Shown here: positions 11,847-22,484 of the stretch, piece by piece
How positions within the stretch are numbered: position 1 is the first letter of the stretch
Layout of the letters: the number at the start of each line of letters is the position of its first letter
Source of the DNA: Ceriagrion tenellum
Lineage: Eukaryota; Arthropoda; Insecta; Odonata; Coenagrionidae
NCBI GenBank assembly: GCA_963169105.1
Contig: OY720639.1
Coordinates: 124,393,117-124,457,116 of the forward strand
Direction of reading: 5' to 3'
DNA: 64,000 nt
Translations under genes and position numbers: made by a program
Notes under the pieces: generated by a model
Told to the model about the DNA's origin: nothing
Seen by the model: only the letters and a program-made list of their open reading frames with translations
Databases searched by the model: none

Positions 11847-12957
11847 CAACATGGGACTCAATCAACGAAAAAAAAAAATCAACATGGGACTCACTCAGCG
11901 CAAGAAAGCTCTAACCACTACTCTGGAATACCAGCGTCAGTTTTATCTATATCTTCACTGCAACCCCGGTATCGTGCCAGTTTTTACAGATGGCTCTAAG
12001 TCTGACGCTGCCTGTGCATGTGCAGTTGTCTCATCCCACCATGGAGCCATCAGGGCGAGGTTAAATCCGCTGTGTAGTGTTTACACAGCGGAACTCCTCG
12101 CAATAAAAATGGCCCTAGGAGAGATAGAAGGGAACAGTGGCTCCTTCGTCATATGCTCGGACTCTCTTAGCGCCCTGAACTCCATCTCTAACTTTTCTTC
12201 AATGCACCCAATCATTCAAGATATACAAACTGCTTTGATATCCCTTAGCAGGAGGGGAATATCTGTATCATTCCTTTGGGTCCCAGGGCATGTGGGTATC
12301 CCTGGAAATGAAAGAGCGGACGCTTTGGCGAAGGAGGCACTTGACTTGGAGGAAATAACTCTGACGCTGGTACCATACGAGGACCTTAAGTCTTTCTTGA
12401 GAAATGTAGCCCTAGAAGAGTGGAAAGATATATGGAGGAACGTTGAAAATAATAAACTGCGCGTGGTGAAATCGGTAGTGTCAGCGTGGCCCACATCCGT
12501 CAGGAAGAGTCGCCGGGAGGAAGTGGTCATCACACGTTTGAGGATAGGGCATTGCCCTTTGACTCACTCCTTTCTCTTCACCGAGGAGAAACGACCACCT
12601 CGCTGTGATGACTGCGACTGCCCTCTCAGCGTTCGGCATATCCTGACGGAGTGTGACAAATACCGATACTTGCGTAGCAAGCTGCAGTTAGCGGGAGACA
12701 TAAAGTCGATCCTAGGCGATGACTCAGATGTTCTCAACCGCGTTTTATCATTTTTAAATGAAACTGGCCTTTTTCGCAGTATTTTAAGGATGTAAAACCG
12801 ATTTTAATTTTGACTAAGAGTACATATTAAGAATTTTATTTTAATACCAATATATGTAACATATATATTTTTTTTTTTTTTTATAAACATGACGTGTAGT
12901 GGTGCAAAATGACCATGTTGTCGACGCACCCTATAAACCAAATACTACTACTACTAC
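11847..12957 (+). mobile_element. 5'-truncated I-type non-LTR retrotransposon
   Basis: About 1.1 kb of the 3' end of a LINE: RNase H domain, C-terminal cysteine motif, a short 3' UTR with a T-run near 12866-12881, and a tail of about four CTA/ACT triplets at 12943-12957 instead of poly(A). A 12-bp target-site duplication flanks it exactly. Endonuclease and reverse transcriptase are absent, as expected from incomplete reverse transcription. RNase H plus a triplet tail fits the I group (the Drosophila I factor ends in TAA repeats), but the exact clade is inferred. The first 33 bases of the element are a near copy of the next 33, consistent with a template jump at the 5' junction. Intact flanks and an open RNase H frame suggest a fairly recent insertion. 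Confidence 0.85.
11851..12795 (+). CDS. RNase H and C-terminal domain of a LINE polyprotein (partial)
   Basis: An open frame of 314 codons encodes the end of a non-LTR retrotransposon polyprotein. The RNase H domain, which removes RNA from RNA/DNA hybrids during retrotransposition, spans about residues 43-165. All four catalytic acidic residues are visible: D47 in VFTDGSKS, E81 in YTAELLAI, D104 in ICSDSLSAL and D157 in NERADALAKE, with the conserved WVPGHVGIPGN just before the last. A CCHC-type motif, C252-x2-C255-x7-H263-x4-C268, follows and is typical of the C-terminus of I and Jockey-type proteins. The ATG at 11851 is not a natural start: the protein is cut off upstream and the first residues (MGLNQRKKKIN, then MGLTQRKKA) are a junction duplication. 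No stop or frameshift interrupts the frame. Without reverse transcriptase or endonuclease it cannot move by itself. Confidence 0.85.
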   Translation: MGLNQRKKKINMGLTQRKKALTTTLEYQRQFYLYLHCNPGIVPVFTDGSKSDAACACAVVSSHHGAIRARLNPLCSVYTAELLAIKMALGEIEGNSGSFVICSDSLSALNSISNFSSMHPIIQDIQTALISLSRRGISVSFLWVPGHVGIPGNERADALAKEALDLEEITLTLVPYEDLKSFLRNVALEEWKDIWRNVENNKLRVVKSVVSAWPTSVRKSRREEVVITRLRIGHCPLTHSFLFTEEKRPPRCDDCDCPLSVRHILTECDKYRYLRSKLQLAGDIKSILGDDSDVLNRVLSFLNETGLFRSILRM

Positions 12958-12969
12958 GATATAAACGAT
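12958..12969 (+). repeat. Right target-site duplication of LINE
   Basis: GATATAAACGAT, directly after the CTA-triplet tail and identical to 11835-11846. Confidence 0.85.
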
Positions 12970-13085
12970 TTTTGTCCCCTGACACGTAATGCTAGTGGAG
13001 AACTTTTTTTCCCCAATTAGGAAATGAATATCGATTTCCTTTCCTCATTGAATCCTATGCAAATTGGGCCAAAGTGTAATTTATC

Positions 13086-13249
13086 TAATGATCGACAAAA
13101 CATTTATGACTTCCACTATTTATTTACAAATTTCCGACCGATTTCGGCTGTCAAGCCATAATCATGCACCTGATGATGGCTTGACAGCCGAAACCAGTCG
13201 GTAACTCGTATATAGATTGTGGAAGTCTTAAACGTTTTGTCGTTCATTA
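13086..13249. repeat. 164-bp palindrome with hammerhead-like apex
   Basis: Imperfect inverted repeat. Left arm blocks CGACAAAACATTTATGACTT (13091 on) and TTTCGGCTGTCAAGCCAT match in reverse the right arm blocks ATGGCTTGACAGCCGAAA and AAGTCTTAAACGTTTTGTCG. The pairing runs almost through the centre at about 13167. Mismatches are scattered. No target-site duplication is visible. The right arm contains CTGATGA (13170-13176), a base T, the stem GGCT/AGCC with loop TGAC, then GAAA. It could be a foldback MITE, or the end of a Penelope-like element in head-to-head form. Confidence 0.8.
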
Positions 13250-13679
13250 TGAGTTCCTTCTGCCATGTGAAAGCTTCTCTTTTCGATATTATTTGAAATT
13301 TATTTATCCTTGAAGTAATATTACATAGTCTATTTGCAAGTAGGGTTGGATTGGTTTCTTGACTTTCACCGAAAGATACTATAATTTAATGCAGCGAAAA
13401 AATATTATATACCGTCAAATATTCTGAAAGGGGTTAAATTCATTTTTCTCATTTCACTTTATAATTAACTTCTCAGCTTTAATGCCGAGCTAACTGATGT
13501 AAGTGAATGCTTTAGTCAATAATGCATGCTAATCATATTTATTTATCGTGCATTTGATCTAACGTTTCTCCAACTTTTAATGAGATTGCTGTTTTATTTG
13601 ATTGTCAACGGATGACCTGTCCTATTCGTCAAATCACCTGATATCCCAGCATTACATACGTCTGTCAGAAGAGTAATGA

Positions 13680-13930
13680 TGGGAACACGGGCTGAGGTGT
13701 TTGTGCCAAGTTGTTTTTCCCTAATTTGCTGTGGTCGACGGGTGGTGGGCTAGTATCTTTGGGTGCGGAGGCTCAAGGGTCTGCGGCGAGATGCGGCTCG
13801 CTGGATGTGGGCGTGGCGGCTGCGGTCCCTGTTGTGGCGCTCAAGTCTGTCGAGGCGATTGGCCGCAGGAATGTGCTTGACTCGTTATAAGGGTCCATCC
13901 ATTGTACTACCTCGAGGGGCCGACCTGTGA
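13680..13930. other. GC-rich island
   Basis: GC-rich patch in AT-rich surroundings. No ORF with a motif. A regulatory role is possible but nothing in the sequence shows one. Confidence 0.35.
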
Positions 13931-15600
13931 AGACGCCCCCTTACTCGTCGCCTCAGACGCTAGGGATCGTAAAGGAGCCAGGGAAAACGTCTCAAGTGAT
14001 TCATTGCCATCCCCGTCCCGACTTGTACCGTGGATTGGGCTTCCTATGTGAACACTGGTTAGCTTGTTGGAATGACAGTGAACAGCTCCCTCTGATTTTG
14101 TACCCGATGAAATTAATGAAAAACGATAAAACCATTAGACGCCTTTATGCAATGTTAACAGATAAATTTGTTTATAAAGCCTAATAAGCATCGGTATTTT
14201 TTAAAATTTCATTTCATAACTAACGTTTATTACTTGATTCAATATTTTAAACATATGCTCATTTGAGAACATTGTTATTGCATTCATTAATACTTCAAAC
14301 AAAAACCTAATTAATCTTTTTCCAACCAGCGTTGTTTGTGGGCAATGAAGTGAGGATACAGATAGACCAATGATAGCGGTAAGGCAAATTGTATTGGATA
14401 TATTTATACCCACTGTTATGATTCAGGTAATACCACTCCCTTCAATTCGTTTTTCGGGGTGTGACTTCTTTAGAATTATGTAGTGCATAGGAGAGTGAAA
14501 AATAGAATCTCAGCGTAATGTTGACTTACCAACGTGAATAAATTGCATAAAAGTCATTGTAGTGACTATTATTACTTATCCATTATTACTTCTCTTGTTA
14601 ATTATAATTTTTTGTAGAAATGGAAATTTCGACTGAGATGTAGGTAACTCAGTTTTCTCTATTATGATGGGATTCCATCAAGTAATTGAAGTGTTTCTGA
14701 TTGATTTATGCACTTTCGGAAGATCCACTTTTGACGTTTTAAATCGATTAGGTTGCAGTGCTTCTTTCTCATTATTTTTTTTGTTTCCTGAGAATCTACA
14801 TATTGCAATTGAATCCATTTTATTTGCAAAATTCCTGAACACTTTATTTGCAAAATTCCTGGCAGAAGTCCTGAAGTTGTCTCTCAGAATGACGAAAATA
14901 ATAAACTCAATTCCATTATAAAACATTATTTGCATAAAAAATGTCTAAATAAATTTTATTTTCCTTTCTTGTAATGATGTCCCTGTAATTCCAAATGAAT
15001 TTATTCTCAAAGATTTGAAAGAACTTTTTGAATTTTCCGAGTTAGTGGACTGTATTTAACACGTGAGTACGAGCAATACCTTAAGACCTAGTTCTGTTGC
15101 TTCTTTGGCTTCTTCTTTTTCAGCTCATTTTAATTTCTGTACCTGAATAAATTACTTTTGCCAGAGAAATAGTTCATCGCATAAAATATGCATATTCCTT
15201 ATGCTCTATGACATAAGTATATTCATCCGTTCATTTATTGATTTAAATGCCCATATACAACACAATATCTTGGCAGTCCTCCGTTGAAATCCTGAGATAA
15301 TTTGGCAAATAAAAAATAATTACATTGGATGCCGACAATGTGTTTTGCATTAGAGAATAAAATGTGGTCATATAACAATAATGACATAATGTGTTGAAAC
15401 TCGGGTCGTGCATTAAATTTTCTCTAAGTGGAATTTGCATAGTTTTTCTTTTCTATCATGGAAAAATTTCACATTATTCACCCTGAAACCGTACGGTTTT
15501 ATAAAACACAAGCATAGCTTATGATACCAAACTAATTTGTCGGATTAGAAACGTATAAATTGAGGATTATTATCTGTAAATAAAACTCTCTCCTCAGTAA
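13931..15600. other. Unassigned AT-rich sequence
   Basis: No supported gene. Contains a short tandem duplication of TTTATTTGCAAAATTCCTG at 14819-14837 and 14843-14861 (period 24 bases). Confidence 0.5.
14819..14861 (+). repeat. Two-copy tandem duplication
   Basis: The 19-base phrase TTTATTTGCAAAATTCCTG occurs twice, 24 bases apart, identical in both copies. Confidence 0.8.
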
Positions 15601-15625
15601 CTTTGTGGTACTCCATATTTTCACA

Positions 15626-15699
15626 ATATTTAATCGGAAATAACTTTTACAAAGATGTGTTAAGTGTGGTCTTTGTAAACTTTATTTCCGATTAAATAT
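15626..15699. repeat. 74-bp hairpin (30-bp arms)
   Basis: The left arm starts ATATTTAATCGGAAATAA and the right arm ends TTATTTCCGATTAAATAT. The 30-base arms (15626-15655 and 15670-15699) pair with about two mismatches around a 14-base loop. Size and shape are those of a pre-miRNA or of a small MITE core. No flanking duplication is seen. Confidence 0.75.
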
Positions 15700-15904
15700 C
15701 ATTATTTATATCCCTACCTATACTGCATGTAAACGATTGAAAAATAATATGTTACCAGTTTTACTTGATGTTTAATTACCATCACTATGTGATCTTGACG
15801 CTATTTTAATGCATATTTATGGAAATTTAAATGGGAATTCACATCCCTAACATGGCAGACTAAAGTCAATAAAATACCTGCGAGGTTAATAATTATGAAA
15901 TAGG

Positions 15905-16685
15905 TAAACTCCTTGTACCCCTGCATCCTCAGCGCATTTACCGGTGGCTTGTCTCATGCTCGCTTTAGGGGTTCACCTGGGCGTGACGCTGAGGAAGGAT
16001 GCAGAATTTGAAGTCGCTCCAGAGGCACCGGACCCCACGCAGCCAAGTGTTCCTCCGTCCGCGTCCTCTCCGAGGCCTTCTCGCTTCACCCCAGTCCCTT
16101 GGCGTCGTCTTTCACTCATTCCCCCGTCTCTCTCTATCTCCCACGCCTCCTAACGTCCCCCCGCCTCCTCTTACTTAATCCCCGCCTCCTTGGCTGGCAA
16201 ATTCCCCGCTAATAACCCACCCGCCAAAACCCTTCGCCCGGGTCCCTCTCCTTGTTGGCGGGCGGCGGCTAAGTAGGCCTGGGACGACCGTCGTCCTCCT
16301 CTTCAAGAGATCCGACCCGTGTCCCACTCATGATTTGATGATGAACGCCCCTCTCTCGCAGCGGAGGCGTGAAAGCGAGGATTCTAGGGAGGGGGGGGTG
16401 CAGAGAAGTGGGAGTGCAGGACGGAACTGTCTGGCGCATACACGCCTTGGGGTTCCGTTGCCTGGTGTGGTCGAGAGAAGAGTGGGGGTGGATATTAATG
16501 TCTCCTTTGCACGCTGCATACGCACGCATTAAGACGGGCCCTCGCATCTCGCCGGGTAAAAGATATGCGTCGCGTCAAAGGAGAATAACCTCGGGCATAA
16601 GACGAAATGCCCCATCTTTCCATGGGCAAGATTTTGTCGTGGCCATAGGTGGACAGTCTCTGCCGTTAGCATGTGGGCCTCACTA
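15905..16685. other. GC/CT-rich island
   Basis: GC-rich block with CT-rich runs and a poly-G run near 16388. Several overlapping ORFs on both strands (65-105 codons) are open because of composition and share no recognised motif. Could be a promoter or an untranslated exon; not supported further. Confidence 0.35.
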
Positions 16686-16689
16686 ATGC

Positions 16690-17690
16690 ATGTTTTTGTT
16701 CATCTGTCTTAGTAAAGTTTCATGCACAGTCCTGCACACTACTTTATACGCTGGTAAGTTATATGGTCGGAGGTAATAGATTCTTTCTGGACGAGCCAGC
16801 AGCCCTGGAGTAAAAAAAAGAAAATTTATTGCTTTTATTTTCAATTAATTATCTTAATCATTGCTGTAAGAGTAAATTTATGAATTGCAGTGGATAATAT
16901 GCTAAAAAATGTCAAAATCTTTCATGAAAAACCCCTTTACAGCAATTTTTTCGTTCGCTAACAATTCAGTCACCAGTAATTTGGTCTGTTTTTTCTCAAT
17001 TAAGTAAGTACATTTACTTCTCCTGATGTATACAACACTCGACACACCCAAAATGCTTAATTTATCTACGTTCTATGAAGATCTGAGACAAATAACTTAA
17101 GAACATATAACTTTCATTTAAATCTGTTGATCATCTGAGTAATTTCCCTTAGCTTAAAAAATGTAATTTCAATTTTTAGCTGGTCTTTTGGCTGCTCATT
17201 GATCGCTCTCAAATAAACATAATTTAGTAATATATGTGTAGAAATCAAATTGATAGCTATTGATAGTCAATTTATAACATTATTTAAAGTTTTTTTTAAC
17301 CTAGGAGATGTATTATTAAATTCCAAGGCTGAAAAATGATAAGTAAAATCTTATACCCAGGCATCTTTCCTAGTTTGCTAGTATGTTAGGTCTGCTAATG
17401 CATACGCATCTGGTTGTAAAACAAGATTGAACACACGGAAGAAATACTCGAATCCAAAACGCAATGGAAAGTACAACGCATCAATACATTTAAACATTGG
17501 GAAATGAAATGCATGTATAAAGTGGGGAATATTTTCATTTGGATAGCCATAAGAGTTGAATCGTATAACCATATAAATACTATTTACAATGCGTGGAGAG
17601 TAAATATGTCACTGCCAGCAGGAAGTCAATTCTCAGTAGGGTCAAAGAAATGAAGAAATGATAGATACGGAGGCTTCCGCGGTTATTTAA
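16690..17690. other. Unassigned AT-rich sequence
   Basis: I see no gene, repeat or structured element in this stretch. Confidence 0.5.
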
Positions 17691-17876
17691 TGACCGTATT
17701 CTCTTCGGATTTTTGCCGCGTCGATCCATTTTTGGGGGACAACAGTTTCGCCTGCCTTCCAGCTGGCTTTGTCAGGTCTTGAATTCAGGACCTGACGAAG
17801 CCAGCTGGAAGGCAGTGGAAACTGTTATCCCCCAAAAATGGATTGACGCGGCAGAAACCCGAAGAGAATACGGTCA
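17691..17876. repeat. 186-bp near-perfect palindrome
   Basis: Inverted repeat centred exactly on GAATTC at 17781-17786. The left arm begins TGACCGTATTCTCTTCGG and the right arm ends CCGAAGAGAATACGGTCA. Inner blocks GTTTCGCCTGCCTTCC and GGAAGGCAGTGGAAAC also pair. Only scattered mismatches interrupt arms of about 93 bp. The transcript of either strand would form one long hairpin. No target-site duplication is seen next to it. Outward from the centre each arm reads CTGAC(G/A)A, a GCC...GGC stem, then GAAAC, the same plan as the palindrome at 13.1 kb. Confidence 0.9.
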
Positions 17877-18080
17877 GAAGAAATGATATTTCGGTATAGT
17901 ATCAGAAAAGAGAACAGAGAATTTTCTCGTACTGGAGAAGATTATCTCGATAAATATTTAATTTACATCAGGATCTGTTATCACAATGCACCGCTACCTT
18001 TTTAGGGTATTCAGCTTGGAGCTGAAATTATTATTAGGTAATCTTTGAAGAAGGCGATGCATCATTCCTACCATCATATA

Positions 18081-18275
18081 TCACTTTCTCAGGCTTCCCC
18101 GATTCCTCACACGATATCTCTCTGCAGTTCTGTGAACCTCCTTTCTCTCTTCATTGGAAATGCGATACCTATTATTCTCCCCCATCCTTCCAACTTCGGG
18201 CACAATCATTAAACCCTTTCCCTCTATTTTTATCTCTCCGTTTATCCCTTTGTGTCTACCCTTGATTTTGTCCAA
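18081..18275 (-). CDS. Candidate basic ORF, unidentified
   Basis: A 64-codon minus-strand frame encodes a highly charged peptide (KGRHKGINGEIKIEGKG ... NEERKEVHRTAERYRVRNRG). Its composition is unlike the AT-driven ORFs around it, and the frame stays open upstream of the ATG for several codons. I recognise no family. A retroelement remnant is possible. Confidence 0.15.
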   Translation of the reverse strand: MDKIKGRHKGINGEIKIEGKGLMIVPEVGRMGENNRYRISNEERKEVHRTAERYRVRNRGSLRK

Positions 18276-18299
18276 TAATTCGGCAAATTGTGAATAAAA

Positions 18300-19735
18300 A
18301 AAGATGTTTCTAGTGTTTAACTCGAGGAAAAATGACTATTTTTGAATAAATTCATGAGACCTCGTTTGAGAAAACGCGCGGTTTTGTCCCAATTATAACG
18401 CTTTTTAGCGGAAATAGTCGCATAATTTTTTCATGAGCTCTTTAAAATTTTATAAGTTCAATATGAAATGATTGCATAGTGGCAGAAAATTGAGACAGAT
18501 AAATCAATACCCTACGGCTCGGCTATATGGTACCTAATTTAACATGTCATTGTGATATCTGGTGTGGATACACTCTAATAAAGCTAACTTCTACTTTTTG
18601 ATGTGGTTTTCACAGCCTGGACTCGCCTTGCACATCACGTTAATGGGAAAGCTAAGTAATATTCATTTTATTGTTAATTAGGCTTTGTAAAACTGAACAA
18701 AAATATTTGTATATGTCGGTGTACTTATTGCATTCTTCATGTGCTACTAAGAATTTTATGTAATGCAATTTATACTTATTGTTGGCTGAAAAATGTCTTG
18801 CTAGGGAGTGGCATGGGGGTGAGTAGTGAGAGCTCTCTTACTAGGTCACTCTCTTATCCCGCGGAGAGCGGCTGCATATCCCGGAGTCCCATTCGCAACC
18901 CTTCTCTTCAATCTCCAAATGAAATGCCCTGAAGGGCAGCGGGGATTTCCCTGGATAAGCGGTGATTTCACTCACTGTTGACCGTGAGAATCATTAAGTG
19001 TATTAAACCCTGCATCTCGTGACTTGTCATGATTCTTGTCCCCGGGTAAAGATCGCAGCTATCACCAGAGTCGTAAATCTGCTCTTTTTTGGTCTGAAAG
19101 AATAAGGCCCTATAAGATGCCGTGAATACAGATATTAGATTAGCTAATAATGCTCTTTTAAGTTGGTTCTAAAACGAGATTATATTTCATCGATATAATT
19201 CTAAAATCAACTTTTTTCCCAAATTTCCTAGTATGTGCTTTTGATTTGTCATATCACCTAAGGTGGTGATTTTTTTATGATTCCGTAAACGGCTTCTGAT
19301 ACCTTATCCTTATACAAACATTTTTTCCATTTTATAAGATAAATATTTCATGTCAAGACAGTATGTCAACATTATTGATATTAGCTTTGAAGTTTTTAGC
19401 GTGTAAATCTTGATATCCTTTTACATTGTTTTAATCGGCCTCGTAAATTTCTTAGAGGCTTTGATATACACTTTGAGGCTCAAAGAGTCTTACTCATGTA
19501 TGAGGGGGAGTACCTGACGTGAAAGAATATGTGGTGAGTATGAAAGAACCTGGTGATATTGAGAACCTATGAGGAACTTAGGAGACTATTAGTCATTAAT
19601 GGATGCTTCCGTTTCTCATGAGGATCTACCAGTTGTCATCCGCTGGCATTGTTTCTTTGTCCCCCAGTGGGTGACTGACTGAGTGGAACTAATTTCCTGT
19701 CTTCTTGCTGAATCTTTTGATGCAGGATGCACCTT
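18300..19735. other. Unassigned sequence
   Basis: AT-rich with a small GC-richer patch at 18810-18980. No supported gene or repeat. Confidence 0.5.
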
Positions 19736-19739
19736 TTAG

Positions 19740-20040
19740 TTCATAGTTGAGTTGAGGCCCGTGGGGGTGGATGGATCAGGAGAGGATACATAAGGGTGAG
19801 TTAGGGTACAAGGGGTAGGGGTAAGGAAAGGTTTAAGGGTAAAGACAGGATCGGAGGAAGGAGTGCGCTCGGTGAAGGGCTTTTCGGTTGCATCGGTGAC
19901 TCGAGGGCCTCACCCGTGTCGCGGTGTCCCAAATCCCTTACGAAGCACTTGAGTTGGAAACTTGCTTGAGTCGGAAGGGTTAAGGCTCTGGAGCCCTTAG
20001 GAGACACCATCTCCTTCCCCTACCGCTTCTGCTTCCTTTC
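19740..20040. other. G-rich island with Pro/Leu-rich minus-strand ORF
   Basis: G-rich on the plus strand. A minus-strand 69-codon ORF (20010-19801) ends in a Leu/Pro run (SLPLNLSLPLPLVP), similar in style to the ORF at 11248-10835. Composition alone may explain it. Confidence 0.25.
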
Positions 20041-20044
20041 CGCT

Positions 20045-21835
20045 TAAGATACAGGGTGGCCAACTCCTCGGATAATGGGAAAACTCCTTAAAAGTCCTTT
20101 TTTCTTTTGATTCCAAAACATTCCTCGATATTAATTCTGATTTGATGACATTTATTCTTAACGTTCTTGCATTGTCATAGTGGCTCGAAATATTACCTGG
20201 GAAATTTTGTTACAGCATTGATAACTTATTCCAGAGTAATGATATTTTGAAAATTAGGTTGCATAATTTCAGAATATAAAATTCTTACTTTGGCCGATAC
20301 TTTTTCGAACAGCAATCATATATGTTTCTTGTTACACCAATATTTATTTCTTGCACATCATTGCGCAAAGTATCTCGGTTGCTTGATTGACAACATTTCT
20401 TGAAGGGGCGTTCCACGCAGTGGCTGACGAACTTGTCGCAACTAGTTGCATGGTTACTAGGTAATTTGACTTCTAAAAGCTACTTTTATTGGAATGCATT
20501 TGGGGCATAAAAAGTTCTTATCTTCTCTCCCGTTTATTTTCATCTGGATTGGAATTAAACACTTCCCTGTATCCTTCTGGTAGATTTAGCACGAAAAATG
20601 TTTACTTTCTTGGGAGTAACTTCGTCCATTATGGAAAATTGCACTGTGAAATGAAATTTTGTACTTTCCGTAGCGAATTTATTATAAAACCTAATCATAA
20701 TTGCAATCTAAGTTCGTTATAATCATTATTTTATTCGCTGATGATTGCATATTATTGGTGTAATGGTAGATGTCAAGCTACATTTCAATTTTCTTTAAAA
20801 AGTACAAAATTTCTTTTGACATTTTTGACTAGAGAAATAGTTTAGCATGCCAGCAACTGAGTCAAAAACTTGAAACGATTGCAGATTTTGAAAAAGGCCA
20901 TCTGAAGAACACTGTGAGAAACCAAGTTTCTCAAACTCTCCTCCTGACTTATCCTCTGTTAATCCTTCTGTCTCCTTCCGCCCACGTCCCAATCCATTTC
21001 CCATTTTGTTTTCGCCGGAAATGATTCTCCATCTGAGACTTCGGCCGGAGTTCTGGTCGCGGGGGATGCAGTCATCCGGCTGTGAAGAAGTTCAGCTTCC
21101 TCATATCGACGTCGATATTACCTAGGGCGTTGGCCTCGTTCATGAAGTAAACTCCTCTCATTTTGTCCCCGTTTTATTTTTTCACATGAAACTTGTAATT
21201 TATTTTTGCGAACAAGATGTCACTAAGAGCTCAAAAAATGATTGTCTGATAGTAAATGATTCAATTCAGTCAGTAGTGTCTTTGAGACACCTCATTCATT
21301 CCTGCTTTATGGACAGAAGTGTTCCAGCAGTTTCGTAAGTGTTCTTCGGATCAATAAAACAATTAACGTCCGTGCTCTTCAGGCAGAAATAAAACCAGTA
21401 TGGCTTTGATACAATTAGAATGTTTCTTGCATCATGTTGATAGATAGTACTCCTTGTGGTAATAATGGAGGTTTCTTAGCATATTCTTTGCTTTCTAGAA
21501 TGTTCGGAGTAAAGAGTTCTACTGAAAACTCAAAGAAGCTAAGATAAACTTGCTCACTGGGCTCACTAATGTAGCATTACAACCACATCACTACAATAAA
21601 AACGAGACAAATTAATGGGAAACGTGAGCGATGGCGGTTAAGGATGAAAAATCTGAAATATTTTAAGAATTTAATTAATTTAATTTTAAGGAATTTGTGA
21701 CCAAATGAAACGGTTAATTGTAAGGAAATAGTATTGAAAGTGGCCAAGAAACCAACGATTTTACGATCGATGAATGACTGCTCAAACTAACAAATATATG
21801 TTTTATTTACTATCCATCAGTAAAACTGTGGTGTT
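20045..21835. other. Unassigned AT-rich sequence
   Basis: No supported gene. ORFs are short and motif-free. Confidence 0.5.
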
Positions 21836-21839
21836 GATT

Positions 21840-22480
21840 GCTCGCCCACGTCCTTGGAGATGGCGATGACCTCTCGCTAGGTTAGATTCCTCTCTGCTAT
21901 GTGTGCTACCCTTAAGGGTTAGCTTGTCCCATCCCCATTTCCATCAGGGGTTCATTGCCCCATCCCACTCACCGCGACGAGCGCAATTCCTCCGCCCCGG
22001 AGCCTCGTCCTACAACCTCCATCCTTGCAGCCACTCCTCGTCAGCTCATCCCGCGCTCCAAGCTGTCTCTCCACCCCCCCTGCCGCCCCTGTAGCCCACA
22101 AACACACGCACACACCCGTCAATAGCCCCTCGCCACCCGTCTCGACACCGCGCGCGCCCTTCAGCGGTCGCCGCAACTCGGGGAAGGGAACGGCGAACTC
22201 CTCGGCTCATCACGGCTTCCCGAGCAACCCGTCTTCTTCCCTTAGCGGTGCGCAAACTCGTAGTTTCAGTGTCAATTTCCCTCTTCCCAATGGGGGAGCT
22301 CTCCTCCTTCCGCTCCCCCCCCCCCAGTCTCTCAAGGGCCTCCCTGCTACCTCCACCCGTCTTGCTCTCCAAAAAGTATGCAAACGGCGGTTTTTATGTC
22401 AACCTTGGCTGGAGTTTCACTCCTTGAAGCGTATTCTAGGTATATTTATCGCCTATGAACGAGAAACTAGCTCTCGTTTT
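21840..22480. other. GC/CT-rich island
   Basis: C-rich plus strand with many CpG dinucleotides and a run of about 11 C at 22315-22325. A 152-codon plus-strand ORF (22025-22483) and minus-strand ORFs of 74 and 108 codons overlap it; all are low-complexity Pro/Ser- or Gly/Arg-rich and open mainly because stop codons are AT-rich. A promoter or first exon is possible. Confidence 0.35.
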
Positions 22481-22484
22481 TAAT

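Noticed and set aside
12216..12533. 105-codon minus-strand ORF
   Set aside because: Antisense of the RNase H domain; no motif of its own.
22025..22483. 152-codon Pro/Ser-rich ORF
   Set aside because: Open on several frames of both strands because of GC-rich composition; no motif.
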